The notes: a model not told the origin generated them from the letters alone. DNA of 25,929 bases from Silene noctiflora (GCA_009801015.1 VHZZ01000056.1:234337-260265), one strand, 5' to 3'. Positions 9,479 to 20,824 are shown, numbered from the stretch's first letter. Made by a program: numbers and translations.

Positions 9479-11968
9479 ATGAACCTCAAAGTTTCAAACT
9501 TTTTTTATTCTTTGCTATTTTCATGTTATTTTAGCTCATTTTTAGTAGCATCATTCACACCAACAGATAATTACCTTATTAACTGTGGTTCAAACAATGA
9601 AACAACAATTGATAATCGTATTTTTATTGGTGATTTAACAAAACCCAAGTATTTATCTGTTGATAATTCAGCTAAATCATCACTAATTACAGTTTCTGAT
9701 GCAAACCCACCTCAAAATTTACCTGAAATTTACAAAACAGCAAGAATTTTTACAGGTGGGTCCATTACATATGTGTTCAACATCAAGGGTAAAATTGGAA
9801 TTCACTTGGTACGTCTACATTTTTACCCTTTCAATTCTCAGAATTATAATCTTAGTACTGCAGTTTTTACTGTTACTGTTAATGGGTATTTACTGTTTCA
9901 AGGGTTTACCCCTGATGCTATGATGTTAAGGGAGTTTATACTGACAGTAAACAGTGAAAAACTTGACATTGTTTTTACTCCTGTTGGTGAAAAAAGTTTT
10001 GGTTTTGTTAATGCTATTGAGGTAATTTCTGTTCCTGATAGTTTATTTGTTGATGTTGGGGTGCCTTTTGTTAGTCCAAATGGTGTAAATTTAGGGTATA
10101 TGAATCTGTCATCAGAGGTATTAGAGACTGTTCATAGGATTAATGTGGGTGGTTCAAAGATTACGCCGTTTAATGATACGCTTTGGAGGACTTGGATTCC
10201 TGATGATGATTACCTTGTTTTGAAATCGGCCGCGTTGAGGGTAGCTACACCAAACCCTCCTGTTTATAGACCTGGTGGTGCTACTAAGGAGGTCGCCCCG
10301 GATAATGTTTATATGACTGCAAAGGAGATGAATAAGAAGAATGTGACTGCATTCGCGGAGTTTAATATTAGTTGGAAGTTTCCTGTGGTGGATCATGTTC
10401 AGTATTTTGTTAGGCTGCATTTTTGTGATATTGTTAGTCTTGCGCTTAATCAGTTGTACTTTAATGTGTACATTAATGGGATGATGGCTAAACAAGATGT
10501 GGATTTGTCATTACTTACTGTACACACGCTTGCGTCCCCTTATTATATTGATTTTGTTGTGGGGATGGAGGATTCAGGACCAATTCAGATAAGTGTTGGT
10601 CCGTCTGTATTGAGTAGTTCTTCGATGAAAAATGCTATATTGAATGGAGTAGAGATCATGAAGGTATTGAATAGTAAGCCAGCGAGGCGTGGAGATACTA
10701 AGGGAAATCGTGTGTTGATTGTGATTTGTGGGATTGTCGGAGGGTTTGCTCTTTTGAGCTTGGTTGCTTTTGCTGTTTTTGTTGCATTCAAATGCAGGAA
10801 GAAACCTAAGCCTTCTGAAAGCATCGGGTGGACCCCACTACGTGGTACTGGAGGAAGTGCCTATAGTAGAGTAACCGAGGCCAGTGCTTCTCCGCATGGG
10901 GCGGGGTTGAGGATCCCGTTTGAGGAAGTACAATTGGCAACAAATGATTTTGACAGAAGTTTGATCATTGGTTCTGGTGGATTTGGAATGGTATACAAAG
11001 GGGTTCTTCGAGATGGAACCACAGTAGCAGTCAAACGAGCTATGCCGGGTTCTAGGCAGGGTCTCCCCGAGTTCCATTCAGAAATATCAGTTTTATCAAA
11101 AATACGCCACCGTCATCTTGTCTCAATGGTAGGCTTTTGTGAGGAGCAGTCGGAGATGATCTTAGCATATGAATACATGGAGAAAGGGCCTTTGAAGAAG
11201 CATCTATATGGTGGAGCCGTGCCAACATTGTCTTGGAAACAAAGGCTTGACATTTGCATCGGTTCAGCCAGAGGTCTTCATTACTTGCATACCGGCTTTG
11301 CTCAGGGAATCATTCATCGAGACATCAAATCCACCAACATACTGCTCGATGACAGTTATGTTGCCAAGGTGGCTGATTTCGGCCTGTCAAGATCCGGACC
11401 CCACATTGATCAGACCCATGTAAGCACTGATGTAAAGGGTAGCTTCGGGTATCTAGACCCAGAATATTTCCGAAGACAACAACTCACAGATAAATCCGAT
11501 GTCTACTCATTCGGGGTTGTTCTGCTCGAGGTCCTTTGTGCTAGACCAGCCTTGGACCCCTTACTTGCTCGGGAACAAGTAAATTTAGCCGAATGGGCAT
11601 TAGAGTTCCAAGAGGCAGGACGTCTCGAGGAAATCATTGACCCCAAAATTAAGGATGAAATAAAAGCACCATGCTTGAAGAAATTCGGAGAAACAGCACA
11701 AAAATGTTTAGCAGAATACGGCGTAGATAGGCCGACCATGGGGGATGTCCTGTGGAATTTGGAGTATGCATTGCAACTTCAAGAGGGTCGAAATAGAGCG
11801 GTGGAAACAGACGATTCGAGCAACACGATTACTACAGAAACGTATACGACAACTGTTGTTCCTGGTGATCTTGCCAATGTTATTGCCATTGTGGATACAA
11901 GTGATGAGAGTATAGGAAGATCAACTAGTAAAGTTTTTTCTCAGTTAATTACTAGTCATGGTAGATAG
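9479..11968 (+). CDS. CrRLK1L (malectin-like) receptor kinase, At5g24010-like
   Basis: This is one uninterrupted exon of 829 residues, as usual for the Catharanthus roseus RLK1-like family. A signal peptide covers about residues 1-24, and an N-glycosylation sequon is at Asn40. A malectin-like ectodomain spans about 30-375 and includes the repeated RLHF motifs. One membrane helix lies at 412-437, followed by a basic stop-transfer KCRKK. The kinase domain runs from about 485 to 765: glycine loop at 498-505 (GSGGFGMV), ATP-anchoring Lys519, catalytic Asp615 in HRD (an RD kinase), Asp633 in DFG and a GYLDPEY activation segment at 657-663. All key residues are present, so it should be active. The C-terminal VFSQLI..GR ending and the kinase sequence resemble Arabidopsis At5g24010. 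Family members sit at the plasma membrane and sense cell-wall state and RALF peptides (FERONIA, THESEUS1). The ligand of this subgroup is not established. Confidence 0.95.
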   Translation: MNLKVSNFFYSLLFSCYFSSFLVASFTPTDNYLINCGSNNETTIDNRIFIGDLTKPKYLSVDNSAKSSLITVSDANPPQNLPEIYKTARIFTGGSITYVFNIKGKIGIHLVRLHFYPFNSQNYNLSTAVFTVTVNGYLLFQGFTPDAMMLREFILTVNSEKLDIVFTPVGEKSFGFVNAIEVISVPDSLFVDVGVPFVSPNGVNLGYMNLSSEVLETVHRINVGGSKITPFNDTLWRTWIPDDDYLVLKSAALRVATPNPPVYRPGGATKEVAPDNVYMTAKEMNKKNVTAFAEFNISWKFPVVDHVQYFVRLHFCDIVSLALNQLYFNVYINGMMAKQDVDLSLLTVHTLASPYYIDFVVGMEDSGPIQISVGPSVLSSSSMKNAILNGVEIMKVLNSKPARRGDTKGNRVLIVICGIVGGFALLSLVAFAVFVAFKCRKKPKPSESIGWTPLRGTGGSAYSRVTEASASPHGAGLRIPFEEVQLATNDFDRSLIIGSGGFGMVYKGVLRDGTTVAVKRAMPGSRQGLPEFHSEISVLSKIRHRHLVSMVGFCEEQSEMILAYEYMEKGPLKKHLYGGAVPTLSWKQRLDICIGSARGLHYLHTGFAQGIIHRDIKSTNILLDDSYVAKVADFGLSRSGPHIDQTHVSTDVKGSFGYLDPEYFRRQQLTDKSDVYSFGVVLLEVLCARPALDPLLAREQVNLAEWALEFQEAGRLEEIIDPKIKDEIKAPCLKKFGETAQKCLAEYGVDRPTMGDVLWNLEYALQLQEGRNRAVETDDSSNTITTETYTTTVVPGDLANVIAIVDTSDESIGRSTSKVFSQLITSHGR

Positions 11969-12186
11969 TAAATGTAAATGTACATTACAGTAAAAACTGT
12001 ATTTGATGATGTAATATTTTTCACCATTGTAATTTGAGTAACACAGGTAAATGGTAAAATGTGTGAATTTTTCATGATTTGGATTGAATTCTTTTGGTGT
12101 GTCCTGGTCTCCTGGATTTTACAATTTGTACTTTGTAAGATGACTGAAATAGAACAAATACTATTTAGTGTAATTTAATAGCAACA

Positions 12187-12258
12187 GCGTCTGTAGTCCA
12201 ACGGTTAGGATAATTGCCTTCCAAGCAATAGACCCGGGTTCGACTCCCGGCAGACGCA
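12187..12258 (+). tRNA. tRNA-Gly (anticodon UCC)
   Basis: This is a full 72-base cloverleaf. The acceptor stem pairs GCGTCTG with CAGACGC, with discriminator A at 12258. The D arm contains AACGGTTA. The anticodon stem pairs ATTGC with GCAAT around loop CTTCCAA, giving anticodon TCC. The T arm pairs CCGGG with CCCGG around TTCGACT. There is no intron and no encoded CCA. CAA at 12182-12184 just upstream is the usual plant tRNA transcription-start context. The first run of four T, at 12287-12290, is a likely polymerase III stop. It lies about 220 bp after the receptor kinase stop codon. Confidence 0.95.
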
Positions 12259-12290
12259 TTTCTTCTTTATCCTTTCAGTTAGTTTCTTTT

Positions 12291-13287
12291 AAAATTTTTA
12301 GAGAAATAGTATATTTCTCTGGAAATTGAAATTGTTACAATTTTTAATGCACATAGCATAAAAATTGTTTTTATGTTATAATGATATGTGCTACTATAAA
12401 TGTACTTGTAACTTTCTTTAATATTGATTTGTGCACTGTTTGACGCAAGTAACTGCATACAATTACAAAATTTAAATGTTGTTTTCAAAACAAAATGAGA
12501 AAAGCAATATTATAAGTCTTATACCAAAGGCTCTTTTGTTAAAATAAAAGATTCATTTGTTGACAAAGTGTTCATTAAGTGTTGTTTTCAAAACGAAACT
12601 CTTTTTTTTTAAAATCTCGAGTCATACGAAGAGTATTTAAACATCATTGTATGGACACTAACGTGTCATTACGTGAGAGTTTACTCAATACACACGAAAT
12701 GTACCCTATTTTCTATTTTTCTTCTTTGCATGATAACAATTTCAAGAATCCATAGTCACCCAATATACCACGTTATCGTATATTTTACAATAAATTAGAT
12801 AGCGGGAATTCACAACAATCAAAGTAGATGTCATAAACTGAGATCATTGTAAATACAAGACGTGATATTGTAATAGTACCAATGATTTTCCATTTTTAAC
12901 ATATACTCGTTATAGTCCGGTAATTAGTTAAACTCGAAATCTTATCATGAATATAAAATCCGATTTCAATTTTTATTGTAGTAACTTTGCGTCTCATTCG
13001 AATAATAAAAACAAAACTCGTCACTAGTCACTATTACACACAATCACAGCTGTTACTAAAAAATGAAAACTGCCAGTATTTCCCCCCAATTTTTTTAATC
13101 AAAATCATCGCAAAAACCGTCACTAATCATTAATCGACGAACAAACTCCGTCACTTTTCTCTTCTCTTCTCCGAAACCGACATTTCATAGAGGGAGAAAA
13201 AGTGTCGGAAAAATCAAAAGTTCATGATTTAGGGTTTTTGTGATCATCCGCAAAATATAAACCCTAGAATTTGGGGGAATTGAAGAA
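12291..13287 (+). other. Intergenic region, promoter and leader of the DeSI-like gene
   Basis: No gene is visible. A 14 bp direct repeat, GTTGTTTTCAAAAC, occurs at 12478 and 12581. The last 150 bases look like a transcribed leader: a CTTCTCTTCTCC pyrimidine tract near 13160-13172, a telo-box-like AAACCCTA at 13259-13266, and an AUG-AUU-UAG mini ORF at 13224-13232. CCGACA at 13177 and TGTCGG at 13203 could pair as a small hairpin. Confidence 0.4.
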
Positions 13288-16200
13288 ATGACGGATGTTG
13301 TACTACACATCTATGATGTGACGAACAGTGGATCCGAAAAGACGAACAATACTATTTCCAACATTAATAAGTTCTTTAAAGATGGTATTGGTTTAGGTGG
13401 AATCTTTCATAGTGCTGTTCAGGTTTAATCTTGTTTCCATTTTTGCTGATTTTTCGTAATTTTTGGTTTTTGTGATGTTTTTATAATGTTTTTGTGCTAG
13501 ATCTAGGGTTTTAGCTGATTTAATTTGTGAATTTGTTTGGTTAATTTGTTAATTAGAGCTTAACGTGTAGGAGATCTATGTTGCTAAGTAGTAGTTGAAG
13601 GAGGAATTGTTTTGAGTTGATTTGATTAGCAAATGTCGGTTTTCGGTGTTGATTTGAATTTTGCAGCTATTAGTAAGACTATGAGAGTGAATTTCTAATT
13701 ACGGAGTAAAATTTTGATTTGTTGAGGCGGAATGTGCGAATGATTAAGAATTTTGTAGAGGAGGTATGTCTTGAGAAGACCTCATTGGGATTTGAGTGAC
13801 GGAGTGAGCCGTGATTTTGAATATAGGCTGCGAGATTGACACAGGAGTTTGTTATTAAGGTTTCGAAGTTTACAGTGATCTCATTTTGAGCTGCATTTTT
13901 AGAGATAGGACTGAGGAGATCAATTCTGAAACTGTGATTTAATACTTTGTGGAGTGAGCTTAGAATCTGTAGCAAGATCGGTCAACTCTCAAATTCCGAC
14001 TATGGTGTACAGAGGAGAAAGTATTGGACCGGTGAATTGCCTATCGAATTGCCAATTTAAGTTGAAAGATAGTTGTGGTAGATTTTCATGGTTAATTATG
14101 GTGTACAGTGTTTGGTATTACAGCTTTGAATAGGTGAGTTAAATCAATCTAGTTAGGATACAAGGAAATTATGGATGATAATTTAGAAGACATCTAGAAG
14201 CCAGTAAGACATGGTAATGCATTACTAGGAATGTCTGTTATAGTGGTTGAAATTTGTTGAGGCGGAATGTGCAAATGATGAATTTTCTAGAGGAGGTATG
14301 CCATAACTTTGTTGAGACGATCTCATTGGGATTTGAGAGACGGAGCGTGCCGTGATTTTAAATTTAGGCTGCGAGATCGAAACAAGACCTAGTTATCAGT
14401 TTTTTGGAGTTTACCGTGACGCATTTTGAGCCACATTTTTAGAGGTACGACTGAGGAGATCAAGTCTAAAACTGAGATTTATTACTTTGTCGAGTGAGCT
14501 TAGAATCTGTAGCAAGGTTGGTCAACTCTCCAACTATGGTGTACATAAAGGAGACACATCTTGATTAATTGGCGTACGTAATTGCCAATTTCGAAGTAGC
14601 GAGTTATATGAGGTAGAATTCCATGGTTATGTATGACATTTGGTGTACCATGTTTGATAATTATGGCTTTGAATGGGCGAGTTAAATCGATCTAGCTAGG
14701 ATACAAGGAACTGATGGATGGATAAATTGCAAGACTTGGAAAAGACAGCATCACATGGTAATGCGATACTACAAATTTTTGCTATAGTGGTGGAAATTAT
14801 GGTTGTTATCACGAATTGGGATGGCGTACAATGACATTGCGGTATGGCATGGATCATTGCGGCTAGTTATCCTGCTTAGCCATATTAGCAGTACCAGTCT
14901 AGTCACTCTTGTATAGATTATAAGGGTTATATATCAGTAATTGTTATGCTCAAATATAGAGGTAGCTGATCTGATGTGAATATGTGATTGATGATAAAAT
15001 ATGTTGTGTGATTGAGCTCATAACAAAGACATTGACTTCTAAGTGTGCTCAGCCAATCAAATGTCATGGACTTGTCAATTATTGTGTATACAAGTTTGTT
15101 CTTCATAGATTGTTGTAAGAAGTTGACTTTTAGGTGATATGAGTGGGAAGCTGCGGGGTTATCCATCTGTTACTTCTTTGCCTGTCTCATTGATCCATAC
15201 CATTACGACAGTGTCTTGTTTTGCTTTAACAGAAGAGTACGCTTGAATTAATCATATACCTGTTATTATGGCTTACCTTTTGGTGCCCGTATGTGTGGGC
15301 GTAGTGGCAAATGCTTATATCTGTATTAAAGTGAAGTACAGCATGTAACTCGTCACAATTTTCATGTCGCCCCATTGCGTAAAAGTGATCATACTTGCTA
15401 TTGTAAAAACTTGGAACTGAAGAACCCCAAAGCGATGTTAGCATTATTAATTTGAGAGACGGAGTGAGCCTTGATTTTAAAATTTAGGCTGCGAGATTGA
15501 AACACGGCCTAGTTATCAGTGTTTTGGAGTTTACTATGATCACATTTTTAGAGATACACACGAGAAGGTCTACTGAGATTTAATACTTTGTGGAATGAGG
15601 TTAGAATCTGTAGCAAGGTCCGTGAACTCTCAAATTCCGACTATGGTGTACATGGTGGAGAAAATATTGAACAGTTAATTGCCTATCGAATTGCCATTTG
15701 AAGTAAATTGATAATTGTGGTAGGAATTCATGCTTTATTATGGTGTACTATGTTTGGTAATTTTGGCTTTGAATTGTTGAGTAAATTGCCAATTTAATTA
15801 CCAATTTGAAGCAGAAAGATAGTTGTGGTAGAATTTTGTGGTTAATTATGGTGAATAATGTTTGGTATTATGGCTTTGAATGGGTGAGTTAAATCAGTCT
15901 AGCTAGGTCCTAGCCTCCTAGTATATAAGGAACTGATGAATGGATAAATTACAAGATATATCTAAAAGGCAGTAAGGCATGGTCATCAGATTCTAGAAAT
16001 TTTTGCTATAGTGGTTGCGATTTATGGTTGTTATCAGAAATTGTGGTGGTGTACTATGACATTGTGGTATGGCTCGCGTTATTGCGACTACCTATCCTGC
16101 TTAGCCGTAGTTGCTGTATCAGTGGAGTATAGATGATAAGGGTTATATATCAGTTGTTCCTTTCAAATATCGGGGAAGCTGATATGATGTGAAATTGTGA

Positions 16201-19200
16201 CTATGTTATTGATGAGAAAGGTATATAGGGTGTCAAAAGACATTTACTTCTAAGCGTCTTCAGCCAATCAAATGTTGCGGACTTGGTGATTATTGTTTAT
16301 ACAGTGTTGTTTTTCATAGATGTTGTAAGAAGTTGACTTGTATGGGATCTGAGTGGGAAGCTGGCAGGCTTGTCCGTCTGTTTCTTCTTTGCGGGTCTCG
16401 CTGATTCGTACTATTATGACAGTGCCTGTTTTGTCTTGACAGGAGTACGACTGAATTAATTATCTACCTGTTATCATGGGTAACCTTTTAATGTTTATAC
16501 CTGTATGTGTGGATGAGTGTCAAATGCTTTTATCTATATTCAAGTGATGTATGGCGTGTATCCTTTACAGCTTTCACGTCACCACATTCCATAAAAGTGA
16601 TTAAAGTTGCTTCCGTAACAACTTCGAACTGAAAAAACCCCCAAGCGATGCAAGCATTATTAATTTTTGATGATGTGTCCCTCTTTTGCACTGAAAGTAT
16701 TAGAGGTGATACGTTTATTTTAGTTAGATTTAAATACTTATCATGAATCGTTTGAAATCATCAATGTTAAATCTACGACCCTATTCCAGTAAGAATTAAT
16801 CAAGCTGAGAAGCAAATGAGTGTTGTTTACACTTTTCCTGGCAAAAAATTTCGACAACTATGGGACTTTTGTCTATTTAGAAAAAAAAATTGACTTACTC
16901 AGTGACAGCAAGTTGTATCGTATGCTAATAGGTGTATGGAGATGATGAGTGGTCATTTGGCTACTGTGAACAAGGAACTGGAGTCTTTAGCTGCCCTTCT
17001 ACAAAAAATCCAATGTACACATATCGTGAGAAAATTGTTCTTGGACAAACAAATCAATCCATATTCAAGGTTAATCAGATTTTGAGAGAGCTTAGCAGAG
17101 AGTGGCCTGGCGTCTCTTATGACTTGTTATCAAGAAACTGTAACCACTTCTGTGATGAGTTGTGCGAAAAGTTGGGTGTTCCCAAACTTCCAGGTATAAC
17201 TTGACTATTGCTTTGCTTATCTTTAACCATATGTCAATTTGTGATGAGTTGCCTATCTAGTAAATTAAATATGGGTAGTATGGAGCATGATGTTTGTGTA
17301 AACAAGTCTGCACTTTGTTTCGAGTACACACTAGGCAGACATCATTATGCCTGCACTGTCACATTCTGTAAGATCTAGTTTAACATATGTTATATACTTA
17401 TATCTCCTTTCTGAATTTAATATGGCCGAGGAGTTTGTATATAAAATATATGAAAGTATGCCTAATGCCCTAATGAGCTACTTAGTTATACATTTAACGG
17501 AAAATTTCAATTTTATCAACCTAAAATCCATATTCATAGTGATTGTGGGAGCAACTTCAAATATATAAATGGATCATTAGATTCTTTCTTGAAGACCTTG
17601 TATCATTTCTGCTATATGTACCATGCATTAAGCTTTCATGTTGCGTGGCTTTTTGATGAAGAAGGTGTTTAAATAATTGCCTCCTTGACAGCATGGTCCT
17701 TGCTGGATCTCTTTTTCCGCTTTTATTAGATTTTATTTGCTGCTATATGTAGCACAACATTACCACAGTGCCTCAATGGTATGGTTCCCATATGCGAGGT
17801 AGGAGATATGCTGCCTTATCCCGGTTTGGGAAAACGTAGAGAGGTTTTCTAATGACCTTTTAGTAAAACTTGTGTTAAGAGTCACGTTGACCAACTCATT
17901 CAGAACAAAAGAAGTGCAGAAAATATAGTGATTGATTTTTGCTTTATTCCGGCATATTGTAAAGGCAAACAACACGAAGTTTGTCTCCATTGTAAAGGGA
18001 AAATTTGATGATATATGTAGCATCTGCATTAGTTTCTTTTATATATAACTTTCAAAACTATTGTGGTGGTTGTTGAAGCTACTGCATATTTTATTGTATA
18101 GGATTTCATAGAGAAGCTAGTCGCCCAAAAGAAGCGAGAAGGGCGGAACTCTCTTACACTAGTCCATGGTTATTAGCAGTTATAAACTTGATTATTAACC
18201 TGACCAATCAGCTATTTGTTTGAACGTGTGTCCTTTCTTTTTTTTTTTGGCTGTGTTATCCTTCGGTTCTGTGGCACATTTTTACCAGTGGGACATAGAT
18301 ATTGGATCAGTATCCAACTAAGATATGTATCATTATTTATTAGAGACTATGATTAGTAAATGCAAGTCAGTACTCTCCAGTCAAAGCTTCTTGTGAAAAT
18401 CTTGTGGCCTTTATTCTGCAGGTTGGGTAAATCGATTTGCCAATGCTGGTGATACTGCCGTGGAGATAGCTGAAACCACTGCATATCGTGTAAGCTGTCT
18501 GCTTTATGTCATCATTAAATCTACGATTGTCAGTTGCTTGGTTTTAGACTCTTACGCAATAGGCATAGATGTTCCTCGTACATCCCTTATCCCTAGGGTC
18601 TTCTCTTTTCCCCGGAAATAGCATTTCTCATACGGGTTTATTAACTTCAATTAATGACAATTGCACGTTAAATTAGGGTAAAACAGTGTCAACTCTACAT
18701 AGCTTAAAGGCCCTACTATAGGATGGAAGATCTCTGAAAGGAAATCCTTACTAGGCTATCTTATAAAGGATTGAAGAGATCTGGGTTCGGATATTTGTTT
18801 ATTTTATTGTATGGGTGAATGCAAATAAGCCAAGGCATTATTAGTCATAGTCGAATAGTGATTAAAACTTTCTTACACTTGCCCATAGCGTGCCAATAGG
18901 CCAGGGCATTATTGGTTGGGTTTTAGTATTTACCTTTGGTGAGTACATATACTTGCGATTTAGAACATTGAGAAACATCCGGGCAGTGGGAAAGATCTTC
19001 TTTCTCATTTTTGGAATAGTTTGTGGAGGCTTAGTAGTATGACTAGTATCTACTTCCCAAATTTGTTATCCTCAATTCCTCATTTGACTTTTGTTCAACT
19101 GATTTTAAGCTTGACCATTGATTTTTTTTTATTATTATTAAAAAAAAAATGAAGAGATGCAAGGTAAAATTCGCCATATACTCCTTTCGATCCAAAGTGT

Positions 19201-20056
19201 TAACCACGCTAATTCACAACCAATTAAGGCATAAAGTGTTAACCACGCTAATTCACAACCCCTCTGTCATCTCCCTTGGTGCCCTTTTCTCCCACCAGAT
19301 CTTATCCTCCCAGACCTTCTCTCCCAGCGACACCTAACTTGGCTCGGCAAAACCACCAAATAGACGTAATCTTGCTGCAATAAATCGCATACCCACTTGA
19401 TTATCTGTTCCATTTAGCATGATAACTAAGCCGATACACAACCTCATTATACTTGTATCACCTTTTTTAGTCTCGTCTTCCATTTGTGTATCTTCCAATT
19501 CATGTATTTATTTTATCTGTAAATTGGTTTTACAATAAGCGCAACAGTTTTACACAAGCATTTGTACAATATAAAGGTGATCATAATATTGCTGTAGTTA
19601 ATCTAGTGTTCTTTTCTGGTGTGCATAATATTGCTGTAGTGTAGAACTTCACGAAGCTTCATATCTAGCAATGCCAGTCCGTGTAGGAAGTATCACGTCT
19701 GCAAATTATGCAGTCAACGTAACTTGACTATGTCATTTTCCTGATCTGACTGTTCTTTTATATCACAACAGTTCAAACAAGCTAAGACGGAGATTGTAAC
19801 TGCCAGCAAAGTTGCTTACCGATTCCTACAAGGCATCGCCACCAATGCCAACTCACAAGTATCGACAGACAGTGAAAGCCCTAACAGGACATCTCCTCGA
19901 TTTCAGATGTCTTGGTTTAAAAACCTTATACCTGCTGGTGATAAACCATCCACTAGTTCAGTGCTTGAAGGGCCTAATCAGCAGGTGACTCGGCAACAGC
20001 AAGAAGACGATGATGATACAGCATTTCTCAGACAGAACGGTCATCACAGTACTTAA
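13288..20056 (+). CDS. PPPDE/DeSI-like thiol isopeptidase, At4g25680-like
   Basis: Four exons (13288-13422, 16932-17193, 18422-18489 and 19772-20056) join in frame through GT..AG introns into 249 residues. The PPPDE domain fills about residues 3-140: the N-terminal LHIYDVTNSGS strand, the catalytic His41 in GGIFHS, and the catalytic Cys115 in NCNHFCDEL, followed by VPKLPGWVNR. This His-Cys pair is the active site of DeSI desumoylating isopeptidases (papain-like fold) in animals. The plant members are annotated as PPPDE thiol peptidases, and their SUMO or ubiquitin preference is less certain. The C-terminal tail (about 155-249) is hydrophilic and poorly conserved, ending in an acidic Glu-Asp stretch. 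The length is normal and both catalytic residues are intact. Intron 1 (13423-16931) is unusually long and repeat-filled. Introns 2 (17194-18421) and 3 (18490-19771) show no gene. Confidence 0.93.
13721..14255. repeat. Intron repeat, partial unit 1
   Basis: This begins with GTTGAGGCGGAATGTGC and corresponds to the first 530 bp or so of the larger units that follow. It stops at TAGTGGTTGAAATT, where the sequence jumps directly to the start of unit 2 through a short shared ATTTGTTGAGG. It has no reading frame of note and no terminal inverted repeats. Confidence 0.8.
14256..15450. repeat. Intron repeat, full unit 2
   Basis: This starts with the same GTTGAGGCGGAATGTGC as unit 1 and is followed by GACGGAGCGTGCCGTG and GGCTGCGAGATCGA. 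It continues past the end of unit 1 through GTATGGCATGG, AAGGGTTATATATCAG and CAGCCAATCAAATG to AGCATTATTAATTT. Relative to units 1 and 3 it lacks the stretch around AAATTCCGACTATGG. Confidence 0.8.
15451..16665. repeat. Intron repeat, unit 3 with internal duplication
   Basis: This enters the unit at TTTGAGAGACGG, the position found in unit 2 at 14332, so it lacks the first 75 bp or so. It runs to AGCATTATTAATTT at 16665, matching the end of unit 2. A nested tandem duplication of about 107 bp (15690-15796 and 15797-15903) accounts for its extra length. The sequence returns to unique intron at about 16666. Confidence 0.8.
19194..19260. repeat. Perfect 28 bp direct repeat in intron 3
   Basis: AAAGTGTTAACCACGCTAAT plus eight further identical bases occurs at 19194-19221 and again at 19233-19260, with a period of 39 bp. 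Perfect identity in neutral intron sequence points to a recent local duplication. Confidence 0.9.
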
Positions 20057-20260
20057 TTACGCGTTTTTATCCTGTCCAGATGGAAAGAGAAGCCTCCAGG
20101 TTATTGTTGATGCGACTATTGTGTATCTTTGTAAAATTCAACCGCTCTCTCTATTGTGTTCAAACGGCCTTGTATTTTGTATGGAGTACAATGACAAGAA
20201 ATTGGTGAATTGCTACGCGTTTCAATTCAAATCGCATGTAGCATGATTTTATTCGGTGGA
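20057..20260 (+). other. 3' UTR of the DeSI-like gene
   Basis: Sequence after the TAA at 20054-20056 has no domain-bearing frame; a 78-codon frame overlapping the last exon is a shadow. There is no canonical AATAAA, which many plant genes lack, so the transcript end is not defined. Confidence 0.35.
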
Positions 20261-20269
20261 TATATAGAC

Positions 20270-20385
20270 CAGACAAATTGATCCGAAATGTGAATGAACC
20301 CAACTTGGACTTTGTTGGATCCATAATTGACCCTACTTGAAATCACTCGAACCCAAAATGACTTGACCCGAGTTATCAAGTCTAG
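20270..20385 (+). repeat. Short 'GACCCGAA'-type dispersed repeat
   Basis: The tract contains GATCCGAA, GACCCTACTTGAA, CGAACCC and finally TGACCCGAGTTATCA (20364-20378) followed by AGTCTAG. Composition, orientation and end motif match the tracts at 8565 and 23820. Confidence 0.4.
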
Positions 20386-20601
20386 ATTTAAATGCCAAGC
20401 AATATTTTTGAGTTGCGTCATTATGATCAACATGTCTTTAGAAGTTGACTTGGAAATGGATAAAAGTCAATTTTTAACAAAAAAAATAGTCGGGTTTAGT
20501 CCATAATGACAACTGTGGAGTATTAGATGGATTTGAATTTTCCAAATTTAATACTTTCTTTGTTTCGGTTATTTGCGAAGTTTCATCTAATTTATTTATC
20601 A

Positions 20602-20730
20602 ATTTCTCTTGTGACGGGTCAATATGACCATTTGAGTAAATAAGACAAACATAAAGTTTTTAGGAAGATACGAATATCTTGTTTTTATCTACTCATGTGA
20701 GTTTTATTTGTCCGTCACAAATGAAAATTT
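20602..20730. mobile_element. Foldback MITE, 'CCGTC' end family (copy 2)
   Basis: CTTGTGACGGGTCAA at 20609-20623 pairs with TTGTCCGTCACAAAT at 20708-20722. An inner pair, GAGTAAATAAGACAAAC and CTTGTTTTTATCTACTC, matches at 13 of 17 positions. It is about 130 bp, non-coding, and related to the elements at 225 and 21276. Confidence 0.65.
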
Positions 20731-20824
20731 GTGCTTATTTATTGACGTCTAATTTATTTCCTACTTGATCTATTACGTCCATTATTGTCCACTTGTTATT
20801 TCAATCATAATACTACTAATTTTA

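Noticed and set aside
10154-11739. Several minus-strand frames of 78-113 codons
   Set aside because: All are opposite the receptor kinase exon and have no independent support.
12478-12594. 14 bp direct repeat as target-site duplication of an 89 bp insertion
   Set aside because: The motif contains its own palindrome (GTTTTCAAAAC) and the enclosed 89 bp has no element features.
17755-17935. Possible SINE in intron 2 of the DeSI-like gene (TGCCTCAATGG and GGTTTGGGAAA)
   Set aside because: The A-box fit is partial, the B-box fit is poor, and no tail or duplication is visible. It looks like a degenerate dispersed repeat, but this cannot be supported.
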